Positions 11,119-19,714 of a DNA stretch of 64,000 bases are shown piece after piece (within the stretch, counting starts at the first letter, position 1; each line of letters starts with the position of its first letter). This stretch comes from Maribacter polysaccharolyticus. Lineage in GTDB: Bacteria > Bacteroidota > Bacteroidia > Flavobacteriales > Flavobacteriaceae. The DNA lies in the NCBI RefSeq assembly GCF_028882255.1, contig NZ_JARBUY010000001.1, positions 681,975-745,974 on the forward strand, given 5' to 3'. Made by a program: the position numbers and the translations under genes. Below the pieces are notes generated by a model. That model ran no database searches and was not told the DNA's origin. It saw only the letters and a program-made list of their open reading frames with translations.

Positions 11119-12693
11119 ATGAAAAAATCGCTTGCCTTTCTAACAATTTCATTTTTATTGATATTTAGCTGTAAACAAATAAAAAAAGAAGCCCAAGACA
11201 CCCAAAAACTTCCCCGGGTAGCGATAGCAGGTCTGGGCATCGAATCGAGTACCTTCTCCCCTGCCCAGAGTCATGAAGAAGCATTCCATGCCCGCATCGG
11301 GGATTCCATTTTTGGAAGATATCCTTTTTTTGCAGCAGATAGTGATATCCGCAAGAGGGCCGATTGGGTACCTATCCTCTTGGGTAAAGCCATACCTGGG
11401 GGTATAGTTACCAAGGAAGCCTATGAAAGCATGGTTGGCAAAACCTTGAAAATGTTGGAAGAAAATGGTCCCTATGACGGGTTGTTTTTTGATATTCATG
11501 GGGCAATGAGCGTTGTTGGACTGCAAGATGCTGAAGGTGACCTGATCAAACGAATTCGAGCGGTCGTAGGACCTAATGTGCTGATTTCCACTTCAATGGA
11601 TTTACACGGGAACGTAACCGAAACATTGGCAGGACATAGCGATCTGATTACCTGTTACCGAATGGCCCCCCATGAAGATGCCTTGGAATCCAAGGCCAGG
11701 GCAATCACCAATTTATTGGACCGCTTGGAAAATGGCATGGGCAAGCCCAAATACAAGGCTTGGATACCCGTACCCATATTATTGCCAGGGGAAAAGACCA
11801 GTACACGCATTGAACCCGGTAAAAGTCTTTATGCAAAAATACCAGCCATAGAAAAACAAGAGGGCGTAATAGATGCCGCCATATGGATCGGCTATGCTTG
11901 GGCCGATGAACCCAGAAACCATGCAGTTGTCATGGTCACCGGTGATGACAAGGAACAAGTTACACATGGGGCGGAAAAATTGGCCAAGGCTTTTTGGGAT
12001 GTTCGGAACGAATTTAAATTCGTAGCTCCCGTTGCAACGTTGGAAGAGAGTTTGGAGAAGGCACTGAACAGTGCTAAAAAACCCTTTATGATCAGTGATA
12101 TGGGAGACAATCCCACCGCTGGTGGTGCAGGCGATGTTACCTGGACCTTAAAACAACTTTTGGACCGCCCTGAGTTTAAAACCGAAAATGGCCCTTCTTT
12201 GATCTATGCCTCCATTCCAGGTCCCGAATTGGTCAATGAGGCCATAAAGGTTGGAGTGGGCGGTAAAGTCTCTGCCATGGCAGGTGCCGCTATTGACAAT
12301 CGATTTGCCCCTCCCTTGAAACTTACGGGAACGGTAACCGCCATAAAAGAAGGCGACCGTGATGCCGAAGTGGAAGTAGTGGTACAGATCGGCAGTATTC
12401 GGGTAATCGTAACCAAAAAGAGAAAACCCTACCACTATAAGGCCGATTTTACCGATTTGAACCTGGATCCGGAAAAAACGGATATCGTAGTAGTCAAAAT
12501 CGGGTATTTGGTTCCCGAACTTTATGAAATGCGGGGCGATTGGATCATGGCCTTGACCCCTGGTGGCGTGGACCAAGATTTGGAACGTTTGGGCCATAAA
12601 CATATAAAACGTCCGATGTTCCCATTGGACAAGGACATGGCCACTCCCGATTTAAGCGCACGTTTGATCGAGGCTTCGGACCAATTAAACTAA
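11119..12693 (+). CDS. M81-family metallopeptidase, MlrC-like lipoprotein
   Basis: 524 residues. A lipoprotein signal MKKSLAFLTISFLLIFSC places Cys18 at the lipidation site. The mature protein has the MlrC N-terminal domain (about 35-330) with GIESSTFSP, DIHGAMS and the metal-site segment STSMDLHGN, then CYRMAPHED, and the MlrC C-terminal domain (about 345-510) starting at SDMGDNPTAGGAGD. MlrC is the zinc peptidase that completes microcystin degradation in Sphingomonas; homologues elsewhere have unknown peptide substrates. No other mlr genes are near, so it is not evidence for microcystin use. Export as a lipoprotein is unusual for this family but seen in Bacteroidota. Confidence 0.88.
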   Translation: MKKSLAFLTISFLLIFSCKQIKKEAQDTQKLPRVAIAGLGIESSTFSPAQSHEEAFHARIGDSIFGRYPFFAADSDIRKRADWVPILLGKAIPGGIVTKEAYESMVGKTLKMLEENGPYDGLFFDIHGAMSVVGLQDAEGDLIKRIRAVVGPNVLISTSMDLHGNVTETLAGHSDLITCYRMAPHEDALESKARAITNLLDRLENGMGKPKYKAWIPVPILLPGEKTSTRIEPGKSLYAKIPAIEKQEGVIDAAIWIGYAWADEPRNHAVVMVTGDDKEQVTHGAEKLAKAFWDVRNEFKFVAPVATLEESLEKALNSAKKPFMISDMGDNPTAGGAGDVTWTLKQLLDRPEFKTENGPSLIYASIPGPELVNEAIKVGVGGKVSAMAGAAIDNRFAPPLKLTGTVTAIKEGDRDAEVEVVVQIGSIRVIVTKKRKPYHYKADFTDLNLDPEKTDIVVVKIGYLVPELYEMRGDWIMALTPGGVDQDLERLGHKHIKRPMFPLDKDMATPDLSARLIEASDQLN

Positions 12694-12699
12694 AAACAA

Positions 12700-12735
12700 A
12701 ATGGGATAGGGTGCCCACACCCTATCCCATTGATA
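12700..12735. terminator. Bidirectional terminator between mlrC-like and AIM24 genes
   Basis: A perfect 14-bp stem AATGGGATAGGGTG (12700-12713) / CACCCTATCCCATT (12718-12731), loop CCCA. The minus side runs into TTTTGTTTTTAG, the plus side into GATAATATTTT, so it is strongest for the leftward AIM24 transcript. Confidence 0.8.
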
Positions 12736-12789
12736 ATATTTTCGTGTAAAAACCATTCGATGGTTCGAAGAACGATTGGCTACTCCCGA

Positions 12790-13587
12790 CTAAAATCGGT
12801 TATCCCCACCTACAATATCGCCCAAGGTACCTAAAATACTGCCTTCCCCTTTATCCTTACCCCCTCGTGGTAGTGAAGCCAGTATCCTTCCTGCCAATCG
12901 ACTAAAGGGTAATGATTGGATATAAACCGTCCCCGGACCACGTAAGGTTGCAAAGAACAATCCCTCTCCCCCAAAGATGGTATTCTTGATTCCCCCCACA
13001 AACTCAATATCATAATCAACATCCTTGGTAAAACCGACAATGCAACCTGTATCTACCTTTAGGACTTCCCCCGGTGCCAATACTTTTTTTGCCATGGTTC
13101 CACCTGCATGTACAAAAGCCATTCCGTCGCCTTCGAGCTTTTGCATAATGAATCCTTCGCCCCCGAAAAGTCCCCTTCCCAGTCGTTTTGAGAATTCAAT
13201 CCCTACGGAAACCCCCTTTGCCGCACATAGGAAGGCATCTTTTTGGCAAATAAACTTCCCCTCCTTTTCGGACAGATCGATGGGTAAGATCTTTCCTGGA
13301 TAGGGAGAGGCAAAACTCACCTGTTTTTTCCCTTGTCCGGCATTTAAAAAGGCTGTCATAAATAGGCTCTCACCCGTAAGTACCCGTTTACCTGCGGAAA
13401 AAATCTTTCCCAGAACACTATTGTCCTGATTGGAGCCATCACCGAAAATGGTATCCATCTTTATATCGGAATCCATCATCATAAAACTACCCGCCTCAGC
13501 CACAACGGCTTCCTGTGGGTCGAGCTCTATCTCGACATATTGCATTTCTTCCCCGTAAATTTCATAGTCTATTTCGTGTGCGTTCAT
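12790..13587 (-). CDS. AIM24/TIGR00266 family protein
   Basis: 265 residues, no signal peptide or membrane helix. The sequence follows TIGR00266: YGEEMQYVEIELDPQEAVVAEAGSF in outline, then SGKRVLTGESLFM-type loops, GGEGFIMQKLEG, TGCIVGFT, VGGIKNTIFGGEGLF and QSLPFSRLAGRI. The family forms a repeated beta-sandwich fold related to tryptophan-RNA-binding attenuators; the yeast relative AIM24 is mitochondrial. Bacterial function is not established. The glycine-rich C-terminus (GGKDKGEGS) is usual. Single gene. Confidence 0.85.
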   Translation of the reverse strand: MNAHEIDYEIYGEEMQYVEIELDPQEAVVAEAGSFMMMDSDIKMDTIFGDGSNQDNSVLGKIFSAGKRVLTGESLFMTAFLNAGQGKKQVSFASPYPGKILPIDLSEKEGKFICQKDAFLCAAKGVSVGIEFSKRLGRGLFGGEGFIMQKLEGDGMAFVHAGGTMAKKVLAPGEVLKVDTGCIVGFTKDVDYDIEFVGGIKNTIFGGEGLFFATLRGPGTVYIQSLPFSRLAGRILASLPRGGKDKGEGSILGTLGDIVGGDNRF

Positions 13588-13734
13588 TTTTTGAATGTTT
13601 TGATCAATGCCTATTAGTTATAACTTCATGGCTTTTGTTACAACATATCAGAAAATTTAAATTACCCAAGGGCATATGGAATTTAAGGATATCGAATACC
13701 AGTGGAAAGACACATTGCCTTGTATCCTAACGGA

Positions 13735-13771
13735 AAAAGCGTATCACCATCAGTACTTAATGGTGATACGC
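13735..13771 (-). terminator. Terminator after the DUF6268 gene
   Basis: A 12-bp perfect stem GCGTATCACCAT (13739-13750) / ATGGTGATACGC (13760-13771) with a 9-base loop. On the minus strand it is followed by TTTTTCC, ending the gene that stops at 13817. The 229-bp gap 13588-13816 otherwise contains the AIM24 promoter and no gene. Confidence 0.8.
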
Positions 13772-13816
13772 TGTATATGTTAAAATCAAAGGGGGTAACG
13801 GCCTTTATCAACAAGC

Positions 13817-14710
13817 CTAATAAGGACTTTTGACCTTTGTCTTTTTCTTTAGATTATACTTGAGTCCAAAATTGTAATATGCCCCATTTTTCATATCAAA
13901 ATCGTAAATCCGATCGGCATCATAATCTTGGACTTCCATCGTATTGAAGGCAGAATAACCGGCTTGGACATTGAATTCGAAATTGCTGAAGAAGGTGATG
14001 TTATACCCCAATCCCCCCACCAAATAGGTGTTTTTTAAGAAACCGGTATAATCTTCCTTATAAATCTCGAGGTCATCGTTTATATTTCCTGCAAAACCAT
14101 CCAAGGTGGTAAAGGCTTCAAAATAATGATTGTCATTTATGGTCCACTTTATCCTCGCATCGGGGAAACCTATTTTATAAGCCCATTGATCATTCAATCT
14201 TTTTGTATAAGCAACAACGGGAATCGGGTATTCCAAACCGTTTTGGGAATCATAATCCACCCCGAAACTCCACATGGTTTGCTTTTCTTCATTCAATTTA
14301 TCGAAAATCAAACTCCCACCAATGAAAAGATCTTCACTATTGAACTCGTTGGTATCATAATTTGATGATAATTGTGGGGTCACTTTTAGCGAAAACCCCC
14401 AGCCATTGTTAAGAATCCTATTATACGCAAGACCTAAACCTATGGTATTGAAATTTTCGATTTGACCAGTTTCAAAAGGCACATCCTCATCCACAAAATT
14501 TATGTTCATATTCTGGAATTCCCCAATCAAACTGATACTCTCCTTGTCCGAAAATGTTTTTAACGGATAATCAAATCCAAGGCTGTTCTTTTTAATGGTT
14601 GCCACATCGGAATTCGGTAAAACTTGAGATTCAACATACACACTTCCCGTTTCCTGTGCCAAACCTAAACTTGCCGAACCAAGAATTAAGATAATTACCA
14701 ACTTACGCAT
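13817..14710 (-). CDS. DUF6268-type outer-membrane beta-barrel protein
   Basis: 297 residues. A signal peptide ending SLGLAQ is followed by alternating amphipathic strands with aromatic ends: SISLIGEFQNMNINF, WGFSLKVTPQLSS, WSFGVDYDSQNG, then AGYSAFNTMEV and YYNFGLKYNL. This is the layout of DUF6268 beta-barrels of Bacteroidota, presumed outer-membrane proteins of unknown function. The C-terminus KKTKVKSPY does not end in the classic aromatic residue, Tyr being the last. Single gene with its own terminator. Confidence 0.7.
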   Translation of the reverse strand: MRKLVIILILGSASLGLAQETGSVYVESQVLPNSDVATIKKNSLGFDYPLKTFSDKESISLIGEFQNMNINFVDEDVPFETGQIENFNTIGLGLAYNRILNNGWGFSLKVTPQLSSNYDTNEFNSEDLFIGGSLIFDKLNEEKQTMWSFGVDYDSQNGLEYPIPVVAYTKRLNDQWAYKIGFPDARIKWTINDNHYFEAFTTLDGFAGNINDDLEIYKEDYTGFLKNTYLVGGLGYNITFFSNFEFNVQAGYSAFNTMEVQDYDADRIYDFDMKNGAYYNFGLKYNLKKKTKVKSPY

Positions 14711-14884
14711 TTTTCATTTCTGTTTTAAAGGTTATTAATGTTGGTCTCGGTTATTAGACCCTTTAAAGACCAATCAGAAACGAAATTGGTGATTATGGCA
14801 AAAAGTGACAAGGTAAATAGATATGCAGGGGTATTAAGCATACCAATGAGCGGTATTTATCTATGGAATTCTTTAGGGATGTAA

Positions 14885-15343
14885 TTAATCGCCTTTTAAC
14901 TTAATGGTCCATTCAAACTCAAAAGTGGAGACTACTACACCATCTTCGTTGACACCGACGGATTTCATCCATACGGTCTGTCCTTCACCCGTGGCAATGG
15001 TTTTATCCAACGCTTCCTTTATTTTATGGCCATCTTCACAGGTAAACGTAATTCTCCCTGTGGCCTTTTTGGAAAAGTTGGCGGTGTTGTTGGCTACCAA
15101 CATGGAAATATTCTTTCCCGTGGCCCTGATTTGATCGATCATCATAGTGCCCGTGGCAAATTCCGCAGCCATGCCTTGAACGGCCCAAAACAAAGATCTA
15201 AATGGATTTTGATTGAACCATTTATGCTTTACGGTTACTATGGCTTTTTGCTTATCCAGGTATTTTAAACGTACACCACACCACCAGGCAGATGGTAATT
15301 TAAAAAAAGCGAACGTATTGTATTTTCGTACGGAAACCCCCAT
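14885..15343 (-). CDS. DUF4442 protein, hotdog-fold thioesterase-like
   Basis: 152 residues, soluble. It contains WWCGVRLKYLDKQKAIVTV, then NQNPFRSLFWAVQGMAAEFATG, the DUF4442 signature in which the helix carrying A-E-F replaces the catalytic segment of PaaI/YiiD-type hotdog thioesterases. The final strands (STFEFEWTIKLK) complete the fold. A role in acyl-CoA turnover is inferred from fold only. It is divergent from the DUF4870 gene across a region with a 9-bp inverted repeat. Confidence 0.75.
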   Translation of the reverse strand: MGVSVRKYNTFAFFKLPSAWWCGVRLKYLDKQKAIVTVKHKWFNQNPFRSLFWAVQGMAAEFATGTMMIDQIRATGKNISMLVANNTANFSKKATGRITFTCEDGHKIKEALDKTIATGEGQTVWMKSVGVNEDGVVVSTFEFEWTIKLKGD

Positions 15344-15382
15344 AATTGGTCTTATTTCAGCTAAATGTAGCTAAAATAATCG

Positions 15383-15407
15383 AACTTATAAATGTTAATT
15401 ATAAGTT
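15383..15407. promoter_or_regulatory. Inverted repeat in divergent DUF4442/DUF4870 promoter
   Basis: Perfect dyad AACTTATAA (15383-15391) / TTATAAGTT (15399-15407) with 7-bp spacer ATGTTAA. Just before it is a direct repeat AGCTAAA-TGT-AGCTAAA (about 15359-15375). Size and spacing suit a dimeric repressor; the binding protein is unknown. Confidence 0.4.
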
Positions 15408-15476
15408 AATTTTTAGTACTATGCTTTGCAAAGTACCTTCTTTTAGATATATATTTGTATAAGAAAATAATAGGCC

Positions 15477-15959
15477 ATGACAGACACCATCTCAAAACAC
15501 GAGCGAAATTTATCCGCGATCATACATGCTTCGACCTTCAGCAGGTTCTTTATCCCTTTTGGTAATTTCATTATTCCGTTGGTCCTATGGACCGCCAATA
15601 AGAAGGATTATGAATTTGTGGACTATAATGGAAAGCAGGCCCTGAACTTTCAGATCAGCATGCTTTTGTATTCATTGATCCTTGGCATGGTAAGCATCCC
15701 GTTCTTCCTTGGATTCCTACCCCATCTTTTCGATCACGGTTTTTTTGGTTTCGACGGCCTGAACAGTTATAACAATTTCAGGATCGATCTTGACTTCGAC
15801 GGTTTCCCTTTCAATCGATGGATTTTTCCTATCGGAATCGCAGGGGTACTGCATGGTGCGCTCTTTGTGATAAATGTGGTCTATACCATTTTGGCAACCA
15901 TGAGGACCAATGAGGGACAGACTTTTAGCTATCCTTTCACCATAAACTTCATAAAATAA
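15477..15959 (+). CDS. DUF4870 family membrane protein
   Basis: 160 residues with about three membrane helices (roughly 20-38, 60-80 and 118-145). Opening with HERNLSAIIHASTFSRFFIPFGNFIIPLVLW-type sequence and YNGKQALNFQISMLLYS is the DUF4870 pattern (KEYVDYHGKQALNFQ). Unusual is a Phe/Asp/Gly-rich periplasmic-side loop of about 35 residues (residues 80-115). Its stop overlaps the ATG of the next gene (TAATG), indicating translational coupling. Function unknown. Confidence 0.8.
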   Translation: MTDTISKHERNLSAIIHASTFSRFFIPFGNFIIPLVLWTANKKDYEFVDYNGKQALNFQISMLLYSLILGMVSIPFFLGFLPHLFDHGFFGFDGLNSYNNFRIDLDFDGFPFNRWIFPIGIAGVLHGALFVINVVYTILATMRTNEGQTFSYPFTINFIK

Positions 15960-16414
15960 TGGGAACGGCAAAAAACATCGCACTTTTTCTGGGTTTGGTC
16001 ATGGTGGCCCAACTAACAATGGCGCAAGAGGCCATGGATTCTGAATTGTACAAAACAATAAAGGCCTTGGACAACGAATATTTTACGGCTTACAATACCT
16101 GTGATATGAAGACACAGGAAATGCTATTGGCCGAGGATTTGGAATTCTACCATGATCAGGGAGGGTTGTCCACTTCAAGAGAAACGGTTTTGGAAAGTAT
16201 AGAAAAAAATATTTGTGGCAAGGTAACCCGAGAATTGCTAAAGGATAGTTTTGAGGTATATGAAATAAAAGGTTTTGGGGCTGTGGCCATGGGACTCCAT
16301 AAGTTTTACAATAACCAGGAGCCGGATGCCATTTCAAAACCCAGCAAATTCATTGGGATTTGGGCCCAAAATAACGGTCAATGGCAGATGAAAAGAATTA
16401 TCAGCCTGCATTAA
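15959..16414 (+). CDS. Secreted NTF2-like (DUF4440) protein
   Basis: 151 residues. A signal peptide ends near TMAQ-EAM (cleavage about residue 22). The mature domain has DNEYFTAYNTCDMKTQEMLLAEDLEF in outline, then HDQGG, followed by strands with GAVAMGLHKFY and WQMKRIISLH, the cone-shaped NTF2/DUF4440 fold. Related periplasmic proteins are often annotated as nuclear transport factor 2 family; ligand unknown. Translationally coupled to the upstream DUF4870 gene. Confidence 0.75.
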   Translation: MGTAKNIALFLGLVMVAQLTMAQEAMDSELYKTIKALDNEYFTAYNTCDMKTQEMLLAEDLEFYHDQGGLSTSRETVLESIEKNICGKVTRELLKDSFEVYEIKGFGAVAMGLHKFYNNQEPDAISKPSKFIGIWAQNNGQWQMKRIISLH

Positions 16415-16581
16415 AAACGATAAGGTACATCGTGTACCCATGATGTGGAAGAAAGGAGTTTAATCATCAATCAAAACCTGTACCGGATCTGTTTCAGGAC
16501 ACCTTAATCACGTGTCGCAAATTTTGAAAGGGGTCGGGTACAGGAACAAACGAACAGTTAAATTAATAGAATCATGAAATT

Positions 16582-16920
16582 ATGAATGTAGAAAACACAA
16601 AAGCACAAATGCGCAAGGGGGTTTTGGAATACTGCATACTGTCCATTCTTAACGGAGAGGACAAATATGCATCGGAAATCCTAAGTACCCTTAAAGACGC
16701 TAAGATGCTCGTCGTAGAAGGTACCATTTACCCTTTATTGACAAGGCTTAAGAATGCCGGCTTGCTCAACTACCGTTGGGAAGAGTCGACCTCAGGCCCG
16801 CCAAGAAAATATTACACGTTGACCGAAACAGGAAAATTATTCCTGAAGGAATTAGATACTACCTGGGACGAATTAAGAATGGCCACCAATGTGGTAACCA
16901 ACAAAAAAAATAAAAAATAA
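16582..16920 (+). CDS. PadR-family transcriptional regulator
   Basis: 112 residues. The PadR winged helix is complete: MRKGVLEYCILSILNGEDKYASEI in outline, the wing with EGTIYPLLTRLKNAGLL, and GPPRKYYTLTETGK. It lacks the long C-terminal dimerisation helix of larger PadR proteins (s-PadR type). Its stop codon shares a base with the start of the pspC gene (TAATG), so it heads the padR-pspC-DUF2807 operon and probably controls it in response to envelope stress. Ligand unknown. Confidence 0.9.
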   Translation: MNVENTKAQMRKGVLEYCILSILNGEDKYASEILSTLKDAKMLVVEGTIYPLLTRLKNAGLLNYRWEESTSGPPRKYYTLTETGKLFLKELDTTWDELRMATNVVTNKKNKK

Positions 16921-18746
16921 TGAACAAGACAGTAAACATAAATCTCGCAAATAGGCTTTTTCATATGGATGAAGAGGCATACGATAAAATGCGTCGATAT
17001 TTGGAAGCTATTAAACGTTCTTTCGCCAACACCCCGGGCAGTGATGAAATACAAGCTGATATCGAAGCAAGAATTGCCGAACTTTTCTACGAAAAGTTGG
17101 AAAATGAACGTCAGGTCATCACCTTAAAGGAAGTCGATGCCATTATCTCGGTCATGGGCCAGCCAGAGGATTATATGATCGATGAGGACATCTTCGAGGA
17201 TGAACCGGTCAACAAATCGAAATCCACATCGCGTACGGCCTCCAGGGTCAAAAAACTCTATCGGGACATGGAGCACAAATACATTGGTGGGGTTTGCGCC
17301 GGTTTGGAACATTATCTCGGTATCGATGCCCTATGGATACGTATCATATTCATTATCCTAGCCCTTACCACCGGTTTCGGTTTTATCGCCTATATTCTTC
17401 TATGGATCCTGGTACCAGAAGCAGTAACCACCGCCCAAAAGTTGGATATGACGGGAAAGCCCGTGAATATCAGCAACATAGAACGTAAAGTGAAAGAAGG
17501 GTTTGATGACGTTGCTGATAGGGTAAAAAGTGTGGACTACGAAAAAGTAGGGAACAAAGTCAAAAATGGTACCAAGACTTTTTTCGATACCATAGGCGAA
17601 ATATTCATGTTCGTTTTTAAAGTCTTTGGTAAATTCATAGGTATTATACTGATCCTCATAGGGGCCGCTACCCTCATTGGCTTGTTTGTAGGTCTTTTTA
17701 CCGTCGGCCTCCTGGATATGATCCATATTCCCGGCGTGGATTTTTACAATATGGTGAACTCGACCAATGCCCCCGTTTGGTTGGTATCGTTATTGGCCTT
17801 CTTTGTGGTGGGTATACCGTTTTTCTTCGTCCTCTATTTAGGGTTGAAGATCTTGGTGAACAACCTAAAATCCATTGGCAACATCGCCAAATTCTCTTTG
17901 CTGGGCCTTTGGTTGATTTCCCTGATTACCTTAGTGGTACTAGGAATTCGTCAGGCAGCCGCACATGCCTATTCCGATAGTATAACCGTAGAACAAAACA
18001 TATTGTTCGAGGTCCCCAACGACACCCTGTTGATTGGCATGCAACCTTCGGAATATTATGAAAAGAGAAGGAACATGGCCATTGATGGCGTCATGGTCAC
18101 GGCGACCGATGAGGGAGAGGAAATATTGGTTTCGGATGATGTTCGCCTGTCCCTTAAAAAATCAAAGGACAGCATTGTACGTGTTAAAATACGAAAAGAC
18201 GCCAACGGAAGTTCCTTTAGCGAGGCCAAGGAAATTGCCCGAAATATCGAATATGCCTATAAGGTAGAGGGTAATTCGATGGTTTTCAATGATTTTCTCA
18301 CAACCGCTTTGCACTATAAATTCAGGGACCAAGAGGTATGGATCACCTTATATATACCCGAGGGCAAAGCGATTCAATTTGATAGCGAATCGAGAAGATG
18401 CTTGCCCATTAGCACAAGGAACGATCGGGATATGGGGCGTTGCAGTATTACCGAACACCTATGGTCTATGGGATCCGACGGGGAACTGAAATGTCAGGAC
18501 TGTCCTGAAATCATTGAAGATGAAGAAGGAAATGACCGTATCATCATCAATAAGGAGGGTATCGATATCGACATTAAGGATAATGGGGATTCCTTTAAAA
18601 TGAAAATCGATGAAAACGGGGTCAAGATCAAAGCAGATGACAGTAATGACGGGGAGGTACTGAACATTGACCTGAACGATCAAGGGGAGGGACTTAAATT
18701 GAATATTGACGAAGATGGTGTGGCCATCAAGAACAAGGATAGTTAG
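16920..18746 (+). CDS. PspC-domain envelope-stress membrane protein
   Basis: 608 residues. The N-terminal 100 residues are soluble and helical (INLANRLFHMDEEAYDKM), followed by the PspC domain at about 115-175 with KKLYRD, YIGGVCAGLEHYLGID and a membrane helix. Four further helices lie between about 225 and 365. The C-terminal 230 residues are acidic and repetitive, with D/N/G-rich strands such as DENGVKIK and DEDGVAIK, probably a periplasmic beta-structure. PspC proteins sense inner-membrane stress. Coupled to padR upstream; the DUF2807 lipoprotein follows after 135 bp. Confidence 0.85.
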   Translation: MNKTVNINLANRLFHMDEEAYDKMRRYLEAIKRSFANTPGSDEIQADIEARIAELFYEKLENERQVITLKEVDAIISVMGQPEDYMIDEDIFEDEPVNKSKSTSRTASRVKKLYRDMEHKYIGGVCAGLEHYLGIDALWIRIIFIILALTTGFGFIAYILLWILVPEAVTTAQKLDMTGKPVNISNIERKVKEGFDDVADRVKSVDYEKVGNKVKNGTKTFFDTIGEIFMFVFKVFGKFIGIILILIGAATLIGLFVGLFTVGLLDMIHIPGVDFYNMVNSTNAPVWLVSLLAFFVVGIPFFFVLYLGLKILVNNLKSIGNIAKFSLLGLWLISLITLVVLGIRQAAAHAYSDSITVEQNILFEVPNDTLLIGMQPSEYYEKRRNMAIDGVMVTATDEGEEILVSDDVRLSLKKSKDSIVRVKIRKDANGSSFSEAKEIARNIEYAYKVEGNSMVFNDFLTTALHYKFRDQEVWITLYIPEGKAIQFDSESRRCLPISTRNDRDMGRCSITEHLWSMGSDGELKCQDCPEIIEDEEGNDRIIINKEGIDIDIKDNGDSFKMKIDENGVKIKADDSNDGEVLNIDLNDQGEGLKLNIDEDGVAIKNKDS

Positions 18747-18881
18747 ATTCCTTGACGATCCAGCAGCTTTCAACGACAACTGGGTAACTATTATTGGCTA
18801 AAACCCCAAGCGATTACGAAGTTTATTCATCAATTAACAACAATCAACTTGTCCTATCAAGGACATTAAATCAACACGATC

Positions 18882-19613
18882 ATGACAACATTAGTACGCA
18901 TTACAATCGCATTGATATTGACTTTATTCCTGTCTTCATGTGGACTCGACATTAACTTCGGGAACTTTGGAAGTGGCAAAAAGGGTAATGGAAACATTAC
19001 CTCGGAAACAAGGGAAATTACAGGTAATTTTACCGAGGTTTCGGCCTCTGAAGGCCTTGATGTATTCGTCACCGAAGGCACTGAATTCGAAATCACCGTT
19101 GAAGCGGACGATAATATCATCGACCTTATCGCCACCGACATCAGAAATGACCGATTACGTATCCATACCGAAGAAAATATCGGAAGGGCCACCAAGAAAA
19201 TATTCGTTACCCTACCAGAGGTAACGGGATTGAAAAGCTCCAGTGGGGCCCATTTAAGTACCGAAAACAGGATTACTTCCGACAAATTGGAAATAGATGC
19301 CAGCAGTGGGGCCAATGTACATATTGAACTGGAGGCGAACGAAGTGGATATCGATGCCAGCAGTGGGGCCAACCTCAGTATTTCCGGCGATGCCGGTTCG
19401 GTCTATGTCGATGCCAGTTCGGGGGCGAACATCAATGCCAAAAAATTGATGGCTAAAATATGCAGTGCCGAAGCCAGTAGCGGTGGCAATGTATCGGTAA
19501 ATGTTTCCGATGCATTGACCGCAGATGCCAGTAGTGGCGGCAACATTTCCTATTCCGGGGATGCCAAGGTCACCAAAAAGAAATCGGTATCGGGAAGTGT
19601 ACATAAAAATTAA
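18882..19613 (+). CDS. DUF2807 (head-GIN) lipoprotein
   Basis: 243 residues. Signal MTTLVRITIALILTLFLSSC gives lipidation at Cys20. The mature part is a DUF2807 right-handed beta-helix: EVSASEGLDVFVTEG, ITVEADDN, then at least four copies of a DASSGAN/DASSGGN rung repeat at roughly 17-24 residue spacing between residues 120 and 230. DUF2807 proteins are often encoded with PadR and PspC genes in Bacteroidota, as here, and probably sit at the envelope surface; function is not established. It ends with a strong terminator. Confidence 0.85.
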   Translation: MTTLVRITIALILTLFLSSCGLDINFGNFGSGKKGNGNITSETREITGNFTEVSASEGLDVFVTEGTEFEITVEADDNIIDLIATDIRNDRLRIHTEENIGRATKKIFVTLPEVTGLKSSSGAHLSTENRITSDKLEIDASSGANVHIELEANEVDIDASSGANLSISGDAGSVYVDASSGANINAKKLMAKICSAEASSGGNVSVNVSDALTADASSGGNISYSGDAKVTKKKSVSGSVHKN

Positions 19614-19640
19614 TCCTCCCGAACCAAAAACGCATAAAAA

Positions 19641-19671
19641 GCCATCAAAATATTGATGGCGTTTTTAATTT
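19641..19671 (+). terminator. Terminator of the padR-pspC-DUF2807 operon
   Basis: Stem GCCATCAA (19641-19648) / TTGATGGC (19653-19660) with loop AATA, followed by GTTTTTAATTT. Confidence 0.8.
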
Positions 19672-19714
19672 ATAGTCCCTCCGCTTTATTTATATTAGCA
19701 CAAACATTTTCTAC

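Noticed and set aside
11119-12693. Microcystin degradation locus suggested by the MlrC-like gene
   Set aside because: No mlrA, mlrB or mlrD genes are nearby and M81 homologues are widespread; only the family is claimed.
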